Origin: Kitasatospora setae KM-6054
GTDB lineage: Bacteria; Actinomycetota; Actinomycetes; Streptomycetales; Streptomycetaceae
Assembly: GCF_000269985.1 (NCBI RefSeq)
Contig: NC_016109.1
Coordinates: forward strand, 8,521,001-8,585,000
Reading direction: 5' to 3'
DNA: 64,000 nt
Under the pieces are notes generated by a model. It saw only the letters and a program-made list of their open reading frames with translations, did not search any database and was not told the origin of the DNA. The position numbers and the translations under genes are program-made. This document shows positions 42,675-51,726 of this stretch, piece after piece; positions within the stretch are counted from its first letter, which is position 1; each line of letters starts with the position of its first letter.

Positions 42675-42709
42675 GGGCATCGAGGATAGCGGATCGGAGC
42701 GGACGGAAT

Positions 42710-42723
42710 CCATCAGGTGATGG
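42710..42723. promoter_or_regulatory. Palindrome 1 of the tetR/FMO divergent region
   Basis: CCATCA-GG-TGATGG, a perfect 6-bp inverted repeat with a 2-nt centre, close to the tetR start. Candidate TetR site. Confidence 0.6.
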
Positions 42724-42764
42724 ATGGGAAACCGGCAGGTCACCACCCATTGTGCCGGGCTCCA

Positions 42765-42780
42765 TCATTCGATTGAATGA
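42765..42780. promoter_or_regulatory. Palindrome 2 of the tetR/FMO divergent region
   Basis: TCATTC-GATT-GAATGA, a perfect 6-bp inverted repeat with a 4-nt centre, 29 bp before the monooxygenase start. A different sequence from palindrome 1, so two proteins or two modes may be involved. Confidence 0.6.
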
Positions 42781-42808
42781 GCGCCTTTCCACGAGAGGAG
42801 CACCCGGC

Positions 42809-44134
42809 ATGGGCTCGACCAGGGTGGCGGTGATCGGCGCCGGCGCGGCAGGACTGGCCGCCGCCAAGGCACTGCTCGACCAGGGGCTGCACGTCACCGT
42901 CCTGGAACGCGGCACCCGCGTCGGCGGCCTGTGGGCCGGCGACGACGACGGCGGAGGCGGAGGCGACGGCGCTGACGGCGCAGGGTCCCCGGCGTACGAC
43001 AGCCTGCACCTGAACACCAGCAAGGGCCGCACCCAGTTCGCCGACTTCCCGATGCCCGCCGCCTGGCCCGACTACCCGTCCGCCGCCCGGGTGGCCGACT
43101 ACCTCGCCCACTACGCCGACCGGTTCGGCGTCACCGAGCGGATCAGGTTCGGCACCCGCGTCGAGACGGTGACCCGGGACGCCGACGGCTGGCTGGTCGA
43201 CGGCGAGCGCCACGACGCCGTGGTCGTCGCCAACGGCCACAACCGCGACCCGAAGTGGCCCAGCCCCGGCTACCCCGGCGACTTCGCCGGCACCCAGCTG
43301 CACGCCCACGACCACCGCAGCGCCGCCGCGTACGCGGGCCGGCGGGTGCTGGTCGTCGGCATGGGCAACTCCGCGATGGACATCGCCGTCGACGCCTCGT
43401 ACACCGCAGACGGCCCGGTGCTGCTCTCCGCCCGGCACGGCACCCACATCGTGCCCAAGTACCTGTTCGGCCGCCCCGCCGACGCCACCGGCGGCGCGCT
43501 CGCCGTGCTGCCCTGGCGGATCCGGCAGGCCGTCGCCCAGCGGATGCTCAAGCTCGCCGTCGGCACCCCCGGCCGGTACGGCCTGCCGGAACCCGCCGGC
43601 GGCCTGTTCCAGAACCACCCCACCATCAGCGACACCGTCCTGCACTGCCTCACCCACGGCGAGATCGAGGCCCGCCCCGGCATCGAACGGCTCGACGGCA
43701 CCCGGGTGCGCTTCACCGACGGCCGCACCGACCAGGTCGACGTCATCGTCTGGGCCACCGGCTACCGGGTCACCCTGCCCTTCCTGGACGAGCGCTGGAC
43801 CGGCCCCGACCCCGAGGAACTCCCGCTCTACCAGCGGGTGTTCCACCTCGACGACCCCACCCTCAGCTTCGTCGGCCTGATGCAGTCCACCGGCGCCGCG
43901 CTCCCCGTCGTCGAGGCCCAGGGCCGCCTGGTCGCCGCCCACCTGGCCGGCCGCTACGCCCTGCCCGACGCCGAACGGCAGCGCGCGCACGTCCGCCGCG
44001 CGCACGCCGCCGCCGTCCGGCGCTGGGGCGACAAGCGGCCGATGATGCGGATCGACTTCGACCGGTACGTCGCCGCGATCCCCCGCGAACTCAAGGCCGG
44101 CGCCCGCCGCGCGCAGAAGGAGAAGACCACGTGA
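42809..44134 (+). CDS. Flavin-containing monooxygenase
   Basis: 441 aa, GAGAGGAG ribosome site. FAD-binding GAGAAGLAAAKALLDQG, VVVANGHNRDPKWPSPGYPG with the FMO-type segment, NADPH-binding VVGMGNSAMDIAVDAS, and WATGYRVTLPF near the end. An acidic/Gly insert (DDDGGGGGDGADG) is unusual. FMOs oxidise nucleophilic N or S atoms and, in Baeyer-Villiger variants, ketones. The FxGxxxHxxxW fingerprint appears only in part (FAGTQLHAHDHR), so class A/B assignment is open. First gene of the operon. Confidence 0.9.
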   Translation: MGSTRVAVIGAGAAGLAAAKALLDQGLHVTVLERGTRVGGLWAGDDDGGGGGDGADGAGSPAYDSLHLNTSKGRTQFADFPMPAAWPDYPSAARVADYLAHYADRFGVTERIRFGTRVETVTRDADGWLVDGERHDAVVVANGHNRDPKWPSPGYPGDFAGTQLHAHDHRSAAAYAGRRVLVVGMGNSAMDIAVDASYTADGPVLLSARHGTHIVPKYLFGRPADATGGALAVLPWRIRQAVAQRMLKLAVGTPGRYGLPEPAGGLFQNHPTISDTVLHCLTHGEIEARPGIERLDGTRVRFTDGRTDQVDVIVWATGYRVTLPFLDERWTGPDPEELPLYQRVFHLDDPTLSFVGLMQSTGAALPVVEAQGRLVAAHLAGRYALPDAERQRAHVRRAHAAAVRRWGDKRPMMRIDFDRYVAAIPRELKAGARRAQKEKTT

Positions 44135-44988
44135 CGATCCTCGACCGCCGCCGCGACCCGCGCGGCCGCCGCGTCCTGATCACCGGCGCCTCCGGCACCA
44201 TCGGCCGCGCCCTCGGCGCCCGCCTCACCGCCGCCGGCGCGCACGTCCTCGGACTCGACCTCCGCCCCACCGGCGACGAGCCCTTCCCCGTGCTGCGCTG
44301 CGACGTCACCGACGACGACAGCGTCACCGCCGCCGTCGCCGAGGCCCTGACCACCCTCGGCGGCCTCGACGTCCTGGTCAACAACGCGGGCACCGGCGGC
44401 CCCGCCCCCGCCGAGTACGCCCCCGGCGCCGAGGTCCGCCGGCAACTGGAGATCAACCTGCTCGGCACCTGGCGCACCACCGCCGCCTGCGTCGACGCCC
44501 TGGTCGCCGCCCGCGGCCGGGTCGTCATGGTCACCTCCCGGATGGCCGTCATGCAGCTCCCGCTCGCCGCCGCCTACGGCGCCTCCAAGCGCGCCATGGT
44601 CGCCTACGCCGACGCGCTGCGCCTCGAACTCGCCCCGCACGTCGGCGTCAGCTGCGTCTACCCCTCCGCCGTGCGCAGCCCGATCCACGACTCCACCAAG
44701 GCCGCCGGACTCTCCCTGGAGGGCATGAGCGTGTACGAGCCGCTGGAGGGCGTGCTCGACGCGATCGGCAAGGCCGCCTTCGCCACCCGCCCGCACCGCG
44801 ACGTCACCACCACCCGCAAGGGCGCCGTCGAGTTCTTCCTCGCCCGCCACCTCCCCGCCCTCACCGACCGGATCGTCACCCGCACCCTGGCCGCCCGCAC
44901 CGCCGCCGGAGCCTTCGACGGCGCCGCGCTCGCCGCCGGCGTGCTCGCCCGCAGCGGCCGCACCGGCCGCAACCGGGGGGAGGAGTGA
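44131..44988 (+). CDS. SDR-family oxidoreductase
   Basis: 285 aa, GTGA overlap with the monooxygenase stop. SDR core ITGASGTIGRALGARLTAAG, VLVNNAGTGG, Ser in VMVTSRMA and YGASKRAMVAYADAL. C-terminal tail HLPALTDRIVTRTLAART resembles dehydrogenases paired with FMO proteins in actinobacteria. Presumably acts on the product or substrate of the monooxygenase. Confidence 0.9.
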   Translation: MTILDRRRDPRGRRVLITGASGTIGRALGARLTAAGAHVLGLDLRPTGDEPFPVLRCDVTDDDSVTAAVAEALTTLGGLDVLVNNAGTGGPAPAEYAPGAEVRRQLEINLLGTWRTTAACVDALVAARGRVVMVTSRMAVMQLPLAAAYGASKRAMVAYADALRLELAPHVGVSCVYPSAVRSPIHDSTKAAGLSLEGMSVYEPLEGVLDAIGKAAFATRPHRDVTTTRKGAVEFFLARHLPALTDRIVTRTLAARTAAGAFDGAALAAGVLARSGRTGRNRGEE

Positions 44989-46331
44989 ACGGCACCAAGG
45001 CCGGACGGAAGACCCTCACGCTGTACGCCGCCGGGTCGGTCGGGATGGGCGTCTGGGTCACCGTGCCCGGACTGCTGCTGCTGTACTTCCTCACCGACGT
45101 GCTCGGCGTCCCCGCCCTGCTCGCCGGCTTCACGCTGCTGCTGCCCAAGGCCGTCGACATCGTCGCCCACCCGCTGCTCGGCTCCCGCTCCGACCGGCAG
45201 GCCCGCCGCGACGGCCACCGGCGGCGGATGATGCGCACCGGACTGCTGCTCGGCCTCGCGATGACCGCGATGTTCAGCGTCCCGTCCGCGCTGCACGGCT
45301 GGGCCGCCGCGCTCTGGGTCGGCGGCTGGTTCACCGCCGGGAACCTGCTGTTCGCCGCGTTCCAGGTGCCCTACCTGACCACCCCCTCCGACCTGGCGGT
45401 CGGCTACCACGAACGCACCCGGGTCTTCATGTTCCGGATGGCGCTGCTCACCGTCGGCCTGCTCGCCGCCGGCGTCGCCGCCCCCGCGCTCTCCGCCGGC
45501 GGCGGCCGCGCCGACTACGCCCGGATGGCCGTCCTGCTGGCCGCCGCGATGGCCGCCTCCGCCGCCGTCGCGCTGATCGGCGTGCGCCGGCTGACCGCCG
45601 AGTGCGGCTTCAAGGCCCCCGCCGAACGGGCCGGTGCCGGACGGGCCGGCCACTCCGCCCGCGCCGACCTGCGGGCCGCCCTGCGCGACCCGGACTTCCG
45701 CCCGCTGGTGCTGTCCTACCTGTTCACCGGCACCACCACCCACCTGTTCCTGGCCGCACTGCCCTACGTCACCGAGCACGTCTTCCACGACGGCAAGCTG
45801 ACCGCCCTGTTCATGGGCCTCTTCCTGGCCCCCGCGCTGCTCGCCGGACCCGCCTGGACGGCCTGGTCGCGCCGCCCCGGCAACGGCAAGCAGCGCGGAC
45901 TGCTCACCTGCCAAGCCGTGTTCGCCACCGGCTCGGCCCTGCTGCTGCCCGCCGCCGCCCTGCTCGACGGGGGAGTGCGGACCGCCGCCACCGCCGCCGT
46001 CGTGATGGCGATGGGCGTGGCCTTCGCCGGGCTCCAACTGTTCGCGTTCGCGCTGCTGCCCGACGCCGTCGCCGCCGCCGAACACGCCGAAGCCGGCGCC
46101 TACACCGGCGTCTGGACCGCCACCGAGGCCACCGGCACCGCCGTCGGCCCCTACCTGTACGCGGCGGTCCTCGCCCTCGGCGGTTTCGTCTCCAGCACCG
46201 CCGGCGAACACGCCGCGCAGAGCGACGCCGCGCTGACCGCGCTGCTCGCCGGGTTCACCCTGCTGCCCGCCGCGCTGATGGCCCTCGCCCTGGCCTGCCA
46301 GCGGCGCTGCGCGCTGGACGCCCGCCGGTGA
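44985..46331 (+). CDS. MFS transporter, GPH (glycoside-pentoside-hexuronide) type
   Basis: 448 aa, GTG start overlapping the SDR stop. Twelve predicted membrane segments. N-terminal half has TLTLYAAGSVGMGVWVTVPGLLLLYFLTDVLG and DIVAHPLLGSRSDRQARRDGHRRRMM, the loop 2-3 signature of GPH symporters. Substrate import or export cannot be decided; within this operon uptake of the compound that the enzymes modify is plausible. Confidence 0.88.
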   Translation: MNGTKAGRKTLTLYAAGSVGMGVWVTVPGLLLLYFLTDVLGVPALLAGFTLLLPKAVDIVAHPLLGSRSDRQARRDGHRRRMMRTGLLLGLAMTAMFSVPSALHGWAAALWVGGWFTAGNLLFAAFQVPYLTTPSDLAVGYHERTRVFMFRMALLTVGLLAAGVAAPALSAGGGRADYARMAVLLAAAMAASAAVALIGVRRLTAECGFKAPAERAGAGRAGHSARADLRAALRDPDFRPLVLSYLFTGTTTHLFLAALPYVTEHVFHDGKLTALFMGLFLAPALLAGPAWTAWSRRPGNGKQRGLLTCQAVFATGSALLLPAAALLDGGVRTAATAAVVMAMGVAFAGLQLFAFALLPDAVAAAEHAEAGAYTGVWTATEATGTAVGPYLYAAVLALGGFVSSTAGEHAAQSDAALTALLAGFTLLPAALMALALACQRRCALDARR

Positions 46332-47032
46332 CCGGCGCGCTCGGCGCCCTCGCGGTCGGCGCCGTCGGACTCGGCGCCTTCGCGCAGGCCACCACCGGGA
46401 TGGGCTTCTCCCTGGTGGCGGCCCCCGCGCTGATCGCCGCGCTCGGCCCGCACCGCGGCGTCCCCGCCGTCCTGCTGCTCGCCGTCCTCGCCTCGCTGCT
46501 GCCGCTCTCCCGCGACTGGCGGCACGCCCGCCGCCGCGACACCGGACGGCTGCTGCTGCCCGCCCTGCTCGGCGCGCCGCTCGCCGGCTGGCTGCTGGGC
46601 CGCCTCGACACCCGGATCCTCGCCGTCGCGGCCGGCTGCGGGGTGCTGGCCGGCTGCGCCCTGCTCGCCTCCGGGCTGCGCTCCGCGTTCCTGTGCCGCC
46701 CCGCCGGAGCCTGGGTCAGCGGCCTCGGCAGCGCCGGCCTCAACGTGATCGGCGGCGTCGGCGGCCCGCCGATCGGCCTGTACGCCGCCAACGCCGGCTG
46801 GGCCCCGCGCGAGGCCCGGGCCACCCTGCACGCCTTCTTCCTGGTGCAGAACACCGCCACCGCCGCCGTCCTCGGCGTCACCCTGCCCAGCTGGCCGACG
46901 CTCGCCGCGCTCGCCGCCGGCGCCGCCGCGGGCATGGCGCTCTCCCCGCGCCTGTCACCCGCCGCCACCCGCACCGGCGTCCTCGCCGTCTCCTGCGCGG
47001 GCGCGCTCGCGCTGATCGCCACCGCCGTCTGA
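46328..47032 (+). CDS. TSUP-family transporter (TauE/SafE)
   Basis: 234 aa, GTGA overlap. Eight predicted membrane segments with the family repeat: TGMGFSLVAAPALIAALGPHRGVPAVLL in the first half and VSGLGSAGLNVIGGVGGPPIGLYAANAGW in the second. TSUP proteins carry sulfite, sulfoacetate or organic anions out of or into the cell. Its coupling to a monooxygenase suggests export of sulfite or an organic acid made by the pathway (inference). Confidence 0.88.
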   Translation: MTGALGALAVGAVGLGAFAQATTGMGFSLVAAPALIAALGPHRGVPAVLLLAVLASLLPLSRDWRHARRRDTGRLLLPALLGAPLAGWLLGRLDTRILAVAAGCGVLAGCALLASGLRSAFLCRPAGAWVSGLGSAGLNVIGGVGGPPIGLYAANAGWAPREARATLHAFFLVQNTATAAVLGVTLPSWPTLAALAAGAAAGMALSPRLSPAATRTGVLAVSCAGALALIATAV

Positions 47033-47078
47033 CGGATCGTCAGGAAACCGGCCCGGCAAGGGAGTCACCGGCCGCTCC

Positions 47079-47118
47079 GCGGGGTACGGGACGGAACGGG
47101 GGTGAGGCGGTGGAGAAG
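47079..47118 (+). repeat. 40-bp direct repeat, copy 1 (translation start region)
   Basis: Ribosome-site and start region of the first membrane-protein paralogue. Identical to 47732-47771 except for one base; 653 bp apart. Confidence 0.9.
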
Positions 47119-47679
47119 CTGCTGTGGGGCCCGGTCGGAGGGGTGGCGTCCCTCCTGCTGCTGTGGGGCATGCTGGCGCTGCGCGACGGCCCCGGGCACG
47201 CGGCGGGCTTCCTCGGGTTCCTGCTGGCCGTGGCCATCGGCGTGGCGGGCTTCATCCGGCTCCTCAAAGAGGACGAGGCGCCGGCCGCCCTGGCCTTGAT
47301 GATCATGTACTCGGCCTGGATCGTCCTCTTCATCGCCTCGCTCGGCATGCAGGACCAGCAGATCCTGCACGACCGCGGCGCCACCTCGAACGCCACCGTG
47401 ACGCGCACCATCGTCACCTCCGACCCGATGGGCGGCGTCGGCCCGTCCGTCACCGCCGTCGACCTGCGGCTCGACGACGGCACCGTGCTCCACAAGGTCG
47501 GGACCCGCGGCGACCGCCCCGCGCTCGGCGACCGGCTCCAGGTCACCGCCGACCCGCGCGGCACGGTCGAGACCCGGCTGGGCCCGCGCCCCGACCCGCC
47601 GGGCCGCGCCGTCGCCATCGCCATGCTGTCCGTCATGGGCCTCTGCGCCCTCCTCGTCCTCCTGCTGCCCGGCGACTGA
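47110..47679 (+). CDS. Membrane protein, tandem paralogue 1
   Basis: 189 aa from GTG 47110. Three N-terminal membrane segments (GVASLLLLWGMLAL, AAGFLGFLLAVAIGVAGFIRLL, LALMIMYSAWIVLFIASLGM), then MQDQQILHDRGATSNATVTRT and a small beta domain (VDLRLDDGTVLHKVGTRGDRPALGDRLQVTADPRG) like DUF3592, and a last membrane segment. Same architecture and about half identical to the following gene. Function unknown. Confidence 0.75.
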   Translation: MEKLLWGPVGGVASLLLLWGMLALRDGPGHAAGFLGFLLAVAIGVAGFIRLLKEDEAPAALALMIMYSAWIVLFIASLGMQDQQILHDRGATSNATVTRTIVTSDPMGGVGPSVTAVDLRLDDGTVLHKVGTRGDRPALGDRLQVTADPRGTVETRLGPRPDPPGRAVAIAMLSVMGLCALLVLLLPGD

Positions 47680-47731
47680 GCCGGCCGGACGGCGGGGAGG
47701 CCCGGTGCGGAGAAGGGTCGCAGGCGGCGCG

Positions 47732-47771
47732 GCGGGGTACGGGACGGAACGGGGGTGAGGCCGTGGAGAAG
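47732..47771 (+). repeat. 40-bp direct repeat, copy 2
   Basis: 39 of 40 bases match 47079-47118; covers GGGGGTGAGG and the GTG start of the second paralogue. Confidence 0.9.
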
Positions 47772-48332
47772 GCGGTGTGGGGCGTCGGCGGCGGGACGGT
47801 CGCGGTGCTCGGGCTGTGGGGCCTGCTGGCGCTGAGCGGTGAGGGGCACGGCCCGGCCGCCGCCCTCGGGGTCCTGCTGCTGCTGGCCCTCGGCGTGGCG
47901 GGCGTCGTCCGGCTGGGCGGGGCGTACGAGGGGGCGTGGGCCGCGCTGGGCATGTCGGGCCTGCTCACGGCCTGGGTCGTCCTCGGCATCGTCGTCCTCG
48001 GCATGCAGGACCAGCAGCTCCTGCACGACCGCGGCACCACCTCGGACGGCACGGTGGTGCGCGCCATCCTCACCACCGACCCGATGAGCGACCTCAACGT
48101 GAGCGTGACCGCCGCGGACGTCCAACTCGCCGACGGCACCGTGCTGCACGCGGTCCAGACCGGGAACAGGCACCCGGCGACCGGCGACCGGCTCCAGGTC
48201 ACCCGGGACCCGCGCGGCGTGGTCGACACCCGGCTGGGCCCGCGCCCCGAGGCCCCGGACCGCACCGTCGCGATCGTCCTGCTCGCCGTCCTCGCCGGCT
48301 GCGCGCTCTGCACCGCCTTCGCCCCCGAGTAG
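47763..48332 (+). CDS. Membrane protein, tandem paralogue 2
   Basis: 189 aa, exactly the length of its neighbour. Same order: three membrane segments, MQDQQLLHDRGTTSDGTV, beta domain with VQLADGTVLHAVQTGNRHPATGDRLQVTRDPRG, and a final membrane helix. The soluble domain is better conserved than the helices, which suggests that the DUF3592-like part does the work. Arose by tandem duplication including the ribosome site. Confidence 0.75.
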   Translation: MEKAVWGVGGGTVAVLGLWGLLALSGEGHGPAAALGVLLLLALGVAGVVRLGGAYEGAWAALGMSGLLTAWVVLGIVVLGMQDQQLLHDRGTTSDGTVVRAILTTDPMSDLNVSVTAADVQLADGTVLHAVQTGNRHPATGDRLQVTRDPRGVVDTRLGPRPEAPDRTVAIVLLAVLAGCALCTAFAPE

Positions 48333-48366
48333 CCGCGCCGGCGCGCCGGCGGCAGCGCGGCGGGCG

Positions 48367-49473
48367 TCAGCGCAGCACGGCGGACAGCAGGTCGGTGCCC
48401 AGGGGGCCGGTCGCGGCCAGGTCGAGGACGTGGTGGACGTGCCGGCCGCGCCGGTCCGCGGCGAGCAGCCCGGCCCGGCGCAGCACCGCGAGGTGGCGGG
48501 AGACCTCCGGCGCGCTCAGCCCCCAGGTGGCGGCGAGTTCGCCGGTGGTGTGCGAGGCCCGGGCCAGCGAGCGGACCAGGCGCAGCCGCACCGGGTGGGC
48601 CAGCGCCTCCAGGCGCAGGCTCACCGTCTCCAGCGGGACGGTCGGCTCGCGCTCCCCGCCCGCCGCCGGGTACTGCACCACCGGCTGCCAGCCCGGGGCG
48701 TGCACCACGACCAGGTGCGGGTGGCCGAACACGCTCGGCAGGAAGGTCACGCCCGCCGCCCCGGCCCGCCCGGTGGAGTCCTGCAGCTTGTCGAGGACCA
48801 GCGAACCGCCGTCCGGGGAGACGGCGACCGCCGCCGACACCTCGGCCAGCGCCGCCGCCAGCCCCTGGCGGCGGCGCAGCTCGGCCTTGTCCCGGACGTC
48901 CCGGCCCAGGCGGGCGGCCAGGGCCGGCCACTCGGCGTCGAAGAACGCCTCCGCGCACAGCTCCAGGGTCTCCCGCACCCGGGCCCGGACCGCCGCCGGA
49001 TCGTCCAGCAGCCGCTCGGTGAACGCCTCCTGCACCGGGCCCCGGGCCTGCGCCAGGTCCAGCGCGGAGGCCCGGGACACCGGGTCGTGCAGCGGGGAGC
49101 CGCCGGCGAAGGTCCGCCGGTTGGAGCCGCAGGTGGTGACCAGCGCCGTGCGCGCGTACCGCTCGTCGTCCAGGGCGTCCACGTCGTCCAGCTCGGCCGC
49201 CAGGGTGGCCCGCGGCCGGGCCGGCAGCAGGAAGTCCGCCCGCGAGGAGCGCCACAGGAACTCCGCCTCGCGCAGCCGCTCGGCCAGCTCCGGGCGCAGC
49301 CCCGCCCACACCCCCGCCGCCCAGCCGGCCAGCTGCGGATGGTGCTCCGGCGAGGCCAGCACGTGCAGCATCGCGGTGAGTTCGGCGAGCGGGGAGACAC
49401 CGAACCGGATCCGCTCCGGCGGCGTCCCGGCGAGGTCGATGCGCAGGGTCACCCCGGTATTCTCGCTGCTCAC
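48367..49473 (-). CDS. ArsR-type winged-helix regulator with large N-terminal domain (DUF5937-like)
   Basis: 368 aa. The C-terminal HTH is ALAHPVRLRLVRSLARASHTTGELAATWGLSAPEVSRHLAVLRRAGLLAADRRGRHVHH. The N-terminal 250 residues (RIRFGVSPLAELTAMLHVLASPEHHPQLAGWAA, FLPSVFGHPHLVVVHAPGWQPVVQYP) match a domain often found before this HTH in streptomycetes and presumably bind a ligand. Divergent from an MFS exporter across a perfect palindrome. No CxC metal site, so not a metal sensor of the classical kind. Confidence 0.88.
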   Translation of the reverse strand: MSSENTGVTLRIDLAGTPPERIRFGVSPLAELTAMLHVLASPEHHPQLAGWAAGVWAGLRPELAERLREAEFLWRSSRADFLLPARPRATLAAELDDVDALDDERYARTALVTTCGSNRRTFAGGSPLHDPVSRASALDLAQARGPVQEAFTERLLDDPAAVRARVRETLELCAEAFFDAEWPALAARLGRDVRDKAELRRRQGLAAALAEVSAAVAVSPDGGSLVLDKLQDSTGRAGAAGVTFLPSVFGHPHLVVVHAPGWQPVVQYPAAGGEREPTVPLETVSLRLEALAHPVRLRLVRSLARASHTTGELAATWGLSAPEVSRHLAVLRRAGLLAADRRGRHVHHVLDLAATGPLGTDLLSAVLR

Positions 49474-49488
49474 GAACGCCGGACCGGC

Positions 49489-49515
49489 GTCGGTTGACGG
49501 AAAGCGTCAACCGAC
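49489..49515. promoter_or_regulatory. Perfect 11-bp inverted repeat, operator candidate
   Basis: GTCGGTTGACG-GAAAG-CGTCAACCGAC between the regulator (start 49473) and the MFS gene (start 49552). The arms contain TTGAC, so binding could cover promoters in both directions. Confidence 0.8.
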
Positions 49516-49551
49516 GTGACCGCCCCGCCGCCCCGCCCGCAGCCTGACGCC

Positions 49552-50865
49552 ATGACCACCGCCCGCACCCCCGCCGCGCCGCCGTCGCCCGCCGTCCCAT
49601 CGCCCACCCCGGCCGCCCCGCCATCGCCTGCCGTGCCGCCGCCCAGGCCGACCTTCCGCCTGCTGGTCCGGTCCGGCGGCGGCCCGCGCTACGCCGCCGC
49701 GCTGCTCGTCGACGCCCTCGGCTCCGGGCTGCTGCGCCCGTTCCTGCTGCTGTACGGCATCGAGGTGCTGCGGCTGGACGCGGCCGCCGCCGGCCTCGCG
49801 ATGACCGGCGGGATCGTCGCGGGCCTGGCCTGCATGCCGCCGCTCGGCCGCTGGCTGGACCGGGGCGCGCGCAGCAGCGCGGTCGCCGCCGCGATGCTGG
49901 TGCGGGTGCTCGGCGTGGCCGCGCTGCTGGCCGCGCCGACCGGGGGAGTGGCGCTGTTCACGCTGGCCGCGCTGTTCCTCGGGATCGGCAACCAGGCCTG
50001 GCCCGCCGCGCACGCCGCCCTGGTCACCACCGTCGCCGCACCCGGCCTGCGGGACACCGCGCTGGCCGCCGCCCGCGCCGTCCGCAACGCCGGACTCGGC
50101 CTCGGCGCGCTGCTCGCCACCGTCTGCCTGACCGGCGGCGCCCCCGCCCTGCGGGCACTGGCCGCGCTCTCCGGCGCGGGCTTCCTGGCGGCCGCCGCGC
50201 TGGCCCGCTCGGTCCGGGTGCACGCCGCCGGGCGGGACGCGCCCGGGACCGGACCCGCCGCCGGGGCGGCGGACGGCGGCGGGGCGCGGCGGCTGTGGGC
50301 CGTGCTGCTCGCCAACACCGTGTACGTGTTCTGCCTGAACGTGCCGGAGATCGCGGTCCCGCTGGTGCTGGTGGCGGCGCTGCACGCCTCGCCGGCCTGG
50401 CCGGCCGCCGTGTTCGTCGCCAACACCGTGCTGGTGGTCACCCTCCAGGTGCCGGTCACCGCCTGGGCAGCGGCCCGCTGGCCACGGGCGCGGGTGCTCA
50501 CGGTGGCCGGGGCGGTGCTCGCCGCGAGCTACCTCGGCATCCTGGCGGCGACCCCGCTCGGGCCGCTCGCGGTGGCGCTGCTGACCGTCCCGTGCACCCT
50601 CGGCGAGATCCTCTACGCGGGCAGCGCCACCCCGCTGGTCACCGCGCTGGCCCCGCCCGGCGCGCTCGGCCGGGCGCTGTCCCGGCTCCAGTTCTCCACC
50701 GGCCTCGGCCTGGCGCTCTCCCCGGCCGTGATGACCGCCCTGGCGCCGGCCGTGCTCTGGCCGGCCCTGGCGGCGGGCACCCTGGCGGCGGCCGGCGCCG
50801 TCCACCGGGTCGCCGGGGGACCGGTACCGGCCGGGGGACTGGCCGGGGGACCGGCCGCCGGATGA
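49552..50865 (+). CDS. MFS transporter
   Basis: 437 aa from ATG 49552. A Pro/Ala-rich tail of about 35 residues is followed by 12 predicted membrane segments: AAALLVDALGSGLLRPFLLLYGIEVL, then GGIVAGLACMPPLGRWLDRGARS (the loop 2-3 motif A variant), LGIGNQAWPAAHAALVTTVA and so on to the Gly/Pro-rich C-terminus. Probably a drug or metabolite exporter under control of the divergent ArsR-type protein. Confidence 0.88.
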   Translation: MTTARTPAAPPSPAVPSPTPAAPPSPAVPPPRPTFRLLVRSGGGPRYAAALLVDALGSGLLRPFLLLYGIEVLRLDAAAAGLAMTGGIVAGLACMPPLGRWLDRGARSSAVAAAMLVRVLGVAALLAAPTGGVALFTLAALFLGIGNQAWPAAHAALVTTVAAPGLRDTALAAARAVRNAGLGLGALLATVCLTGGAPALRALAALSGAGFLAAAALARSVRVHAAGRDAPGTGPAAGAADGGGARRLWAVLLANTVYVFCLNVPEIAVPLVLVAALHASPAWPAAVFVANTVLVVTLQVPVTAWAAARWPRARVLTVAGAVLAASYLGILAATPLGPLAVALLTVPCTLGEILYAGSATPLVTALAPPGALGRALSRLQFSTGLGLALSPAVMTALAPAVLWPALAAGTLAAAGAVHRVAGGPVPAGGLAGGPAAG

Positions 50866-51726
50866 AACCGGCGGGGCGGCGAAGTGAAAAGCGAACGGGC
50901 AAGCTGCGCACGGGAGTTCGACGGCCGCCGGCGCCGTAAGGGGACTTTCCCTCCCCCGCCCCGCGCTCGCTGACGGCGGCCCGGCTCGGCCCGGCGTTCC
51001 GGCAGCAGCGGAGCGTCACCGTGCCGGGCACCCCGAACCGGGCCCGGCTCTCCGCCTCCGGCAACCCGCCGTCCCGGACGGCGTTCGCGGTCAGCGGGCT
51101 CTCCACCACCGGGGGGGCAGCTTCGCCGCCGACGCCAACCGGTTCCACGCCACCGTCCCCCGGAATCCGCTCAACGGCCCGGGAACCGTGGCGGCATGGA
51201 CCCGCGCCAGGCGGCGGGCGGAACGGGAGCCCGAGGTTCGAACCGGCCGCAGCCGGTCAGCGCTCAGCGCCTCCAGGCCCCGGCCTGCCGGTTCCGCCGG
51301 GCCAGGGCAGGACCACCATACGCCGCAGCCGTGCCACGACATCGAGGGCGTGGACCAGGCCGCCGCGCCCGCCGAACTTCCCCTCGGCGGGGCGAGGTTC
51401 GTGCTGTCCGGTGACCCGCCCGCTCCAGGACGCGGCCCAGCGGGTCCCGGAAGGCCACCCCGCCCCTGGCGTGCAGCACCGGCACCACCCGGCCCGCCAA
51501 GGCCGGCACCCTCTGCGCCGAGAGGCGCAGCGAGCGTCGGGCCGATCGCCCACGGCCTATCCGACGGCTCGTTCCGGAGCCACCGCGCGGGCCTCGAACA
51601 GCCCGTCACCACTCCCCAGCCCGCCGACCAACGGACTCGGCATCCGAGACGAGACCCCCGCGCCCCACTCGCCGCCCGGACCTACCCGGCGGGGGCTCCC
51701 GCCGACCGACGACACCCGCCTACCGG
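50866..51726. other. Degraded region with scrambled coding fragments
   Basis: 861 bp without an intact gene. On the plus strand two frames joined near 51115 read RSVTVPGTPNRARLSASG then SFAADANRFHATVPRN (about 50990-51220), like one protein broken by a frameshift. On the minus strand VPALAGRVVPVLHARGGV and FGGRGGLVHALDVVARL are coding-like pieces in different frames (51260-51510). I cannot assign either. Confidence 0.4.

Noticed and set aside
42036..47032. Secondary-metabolite gene cluster
   Set aside because: There are tailoring-type enzymes and transporters but no PKS, NRPS, terpene cyclase or RiPP core gene in the window.
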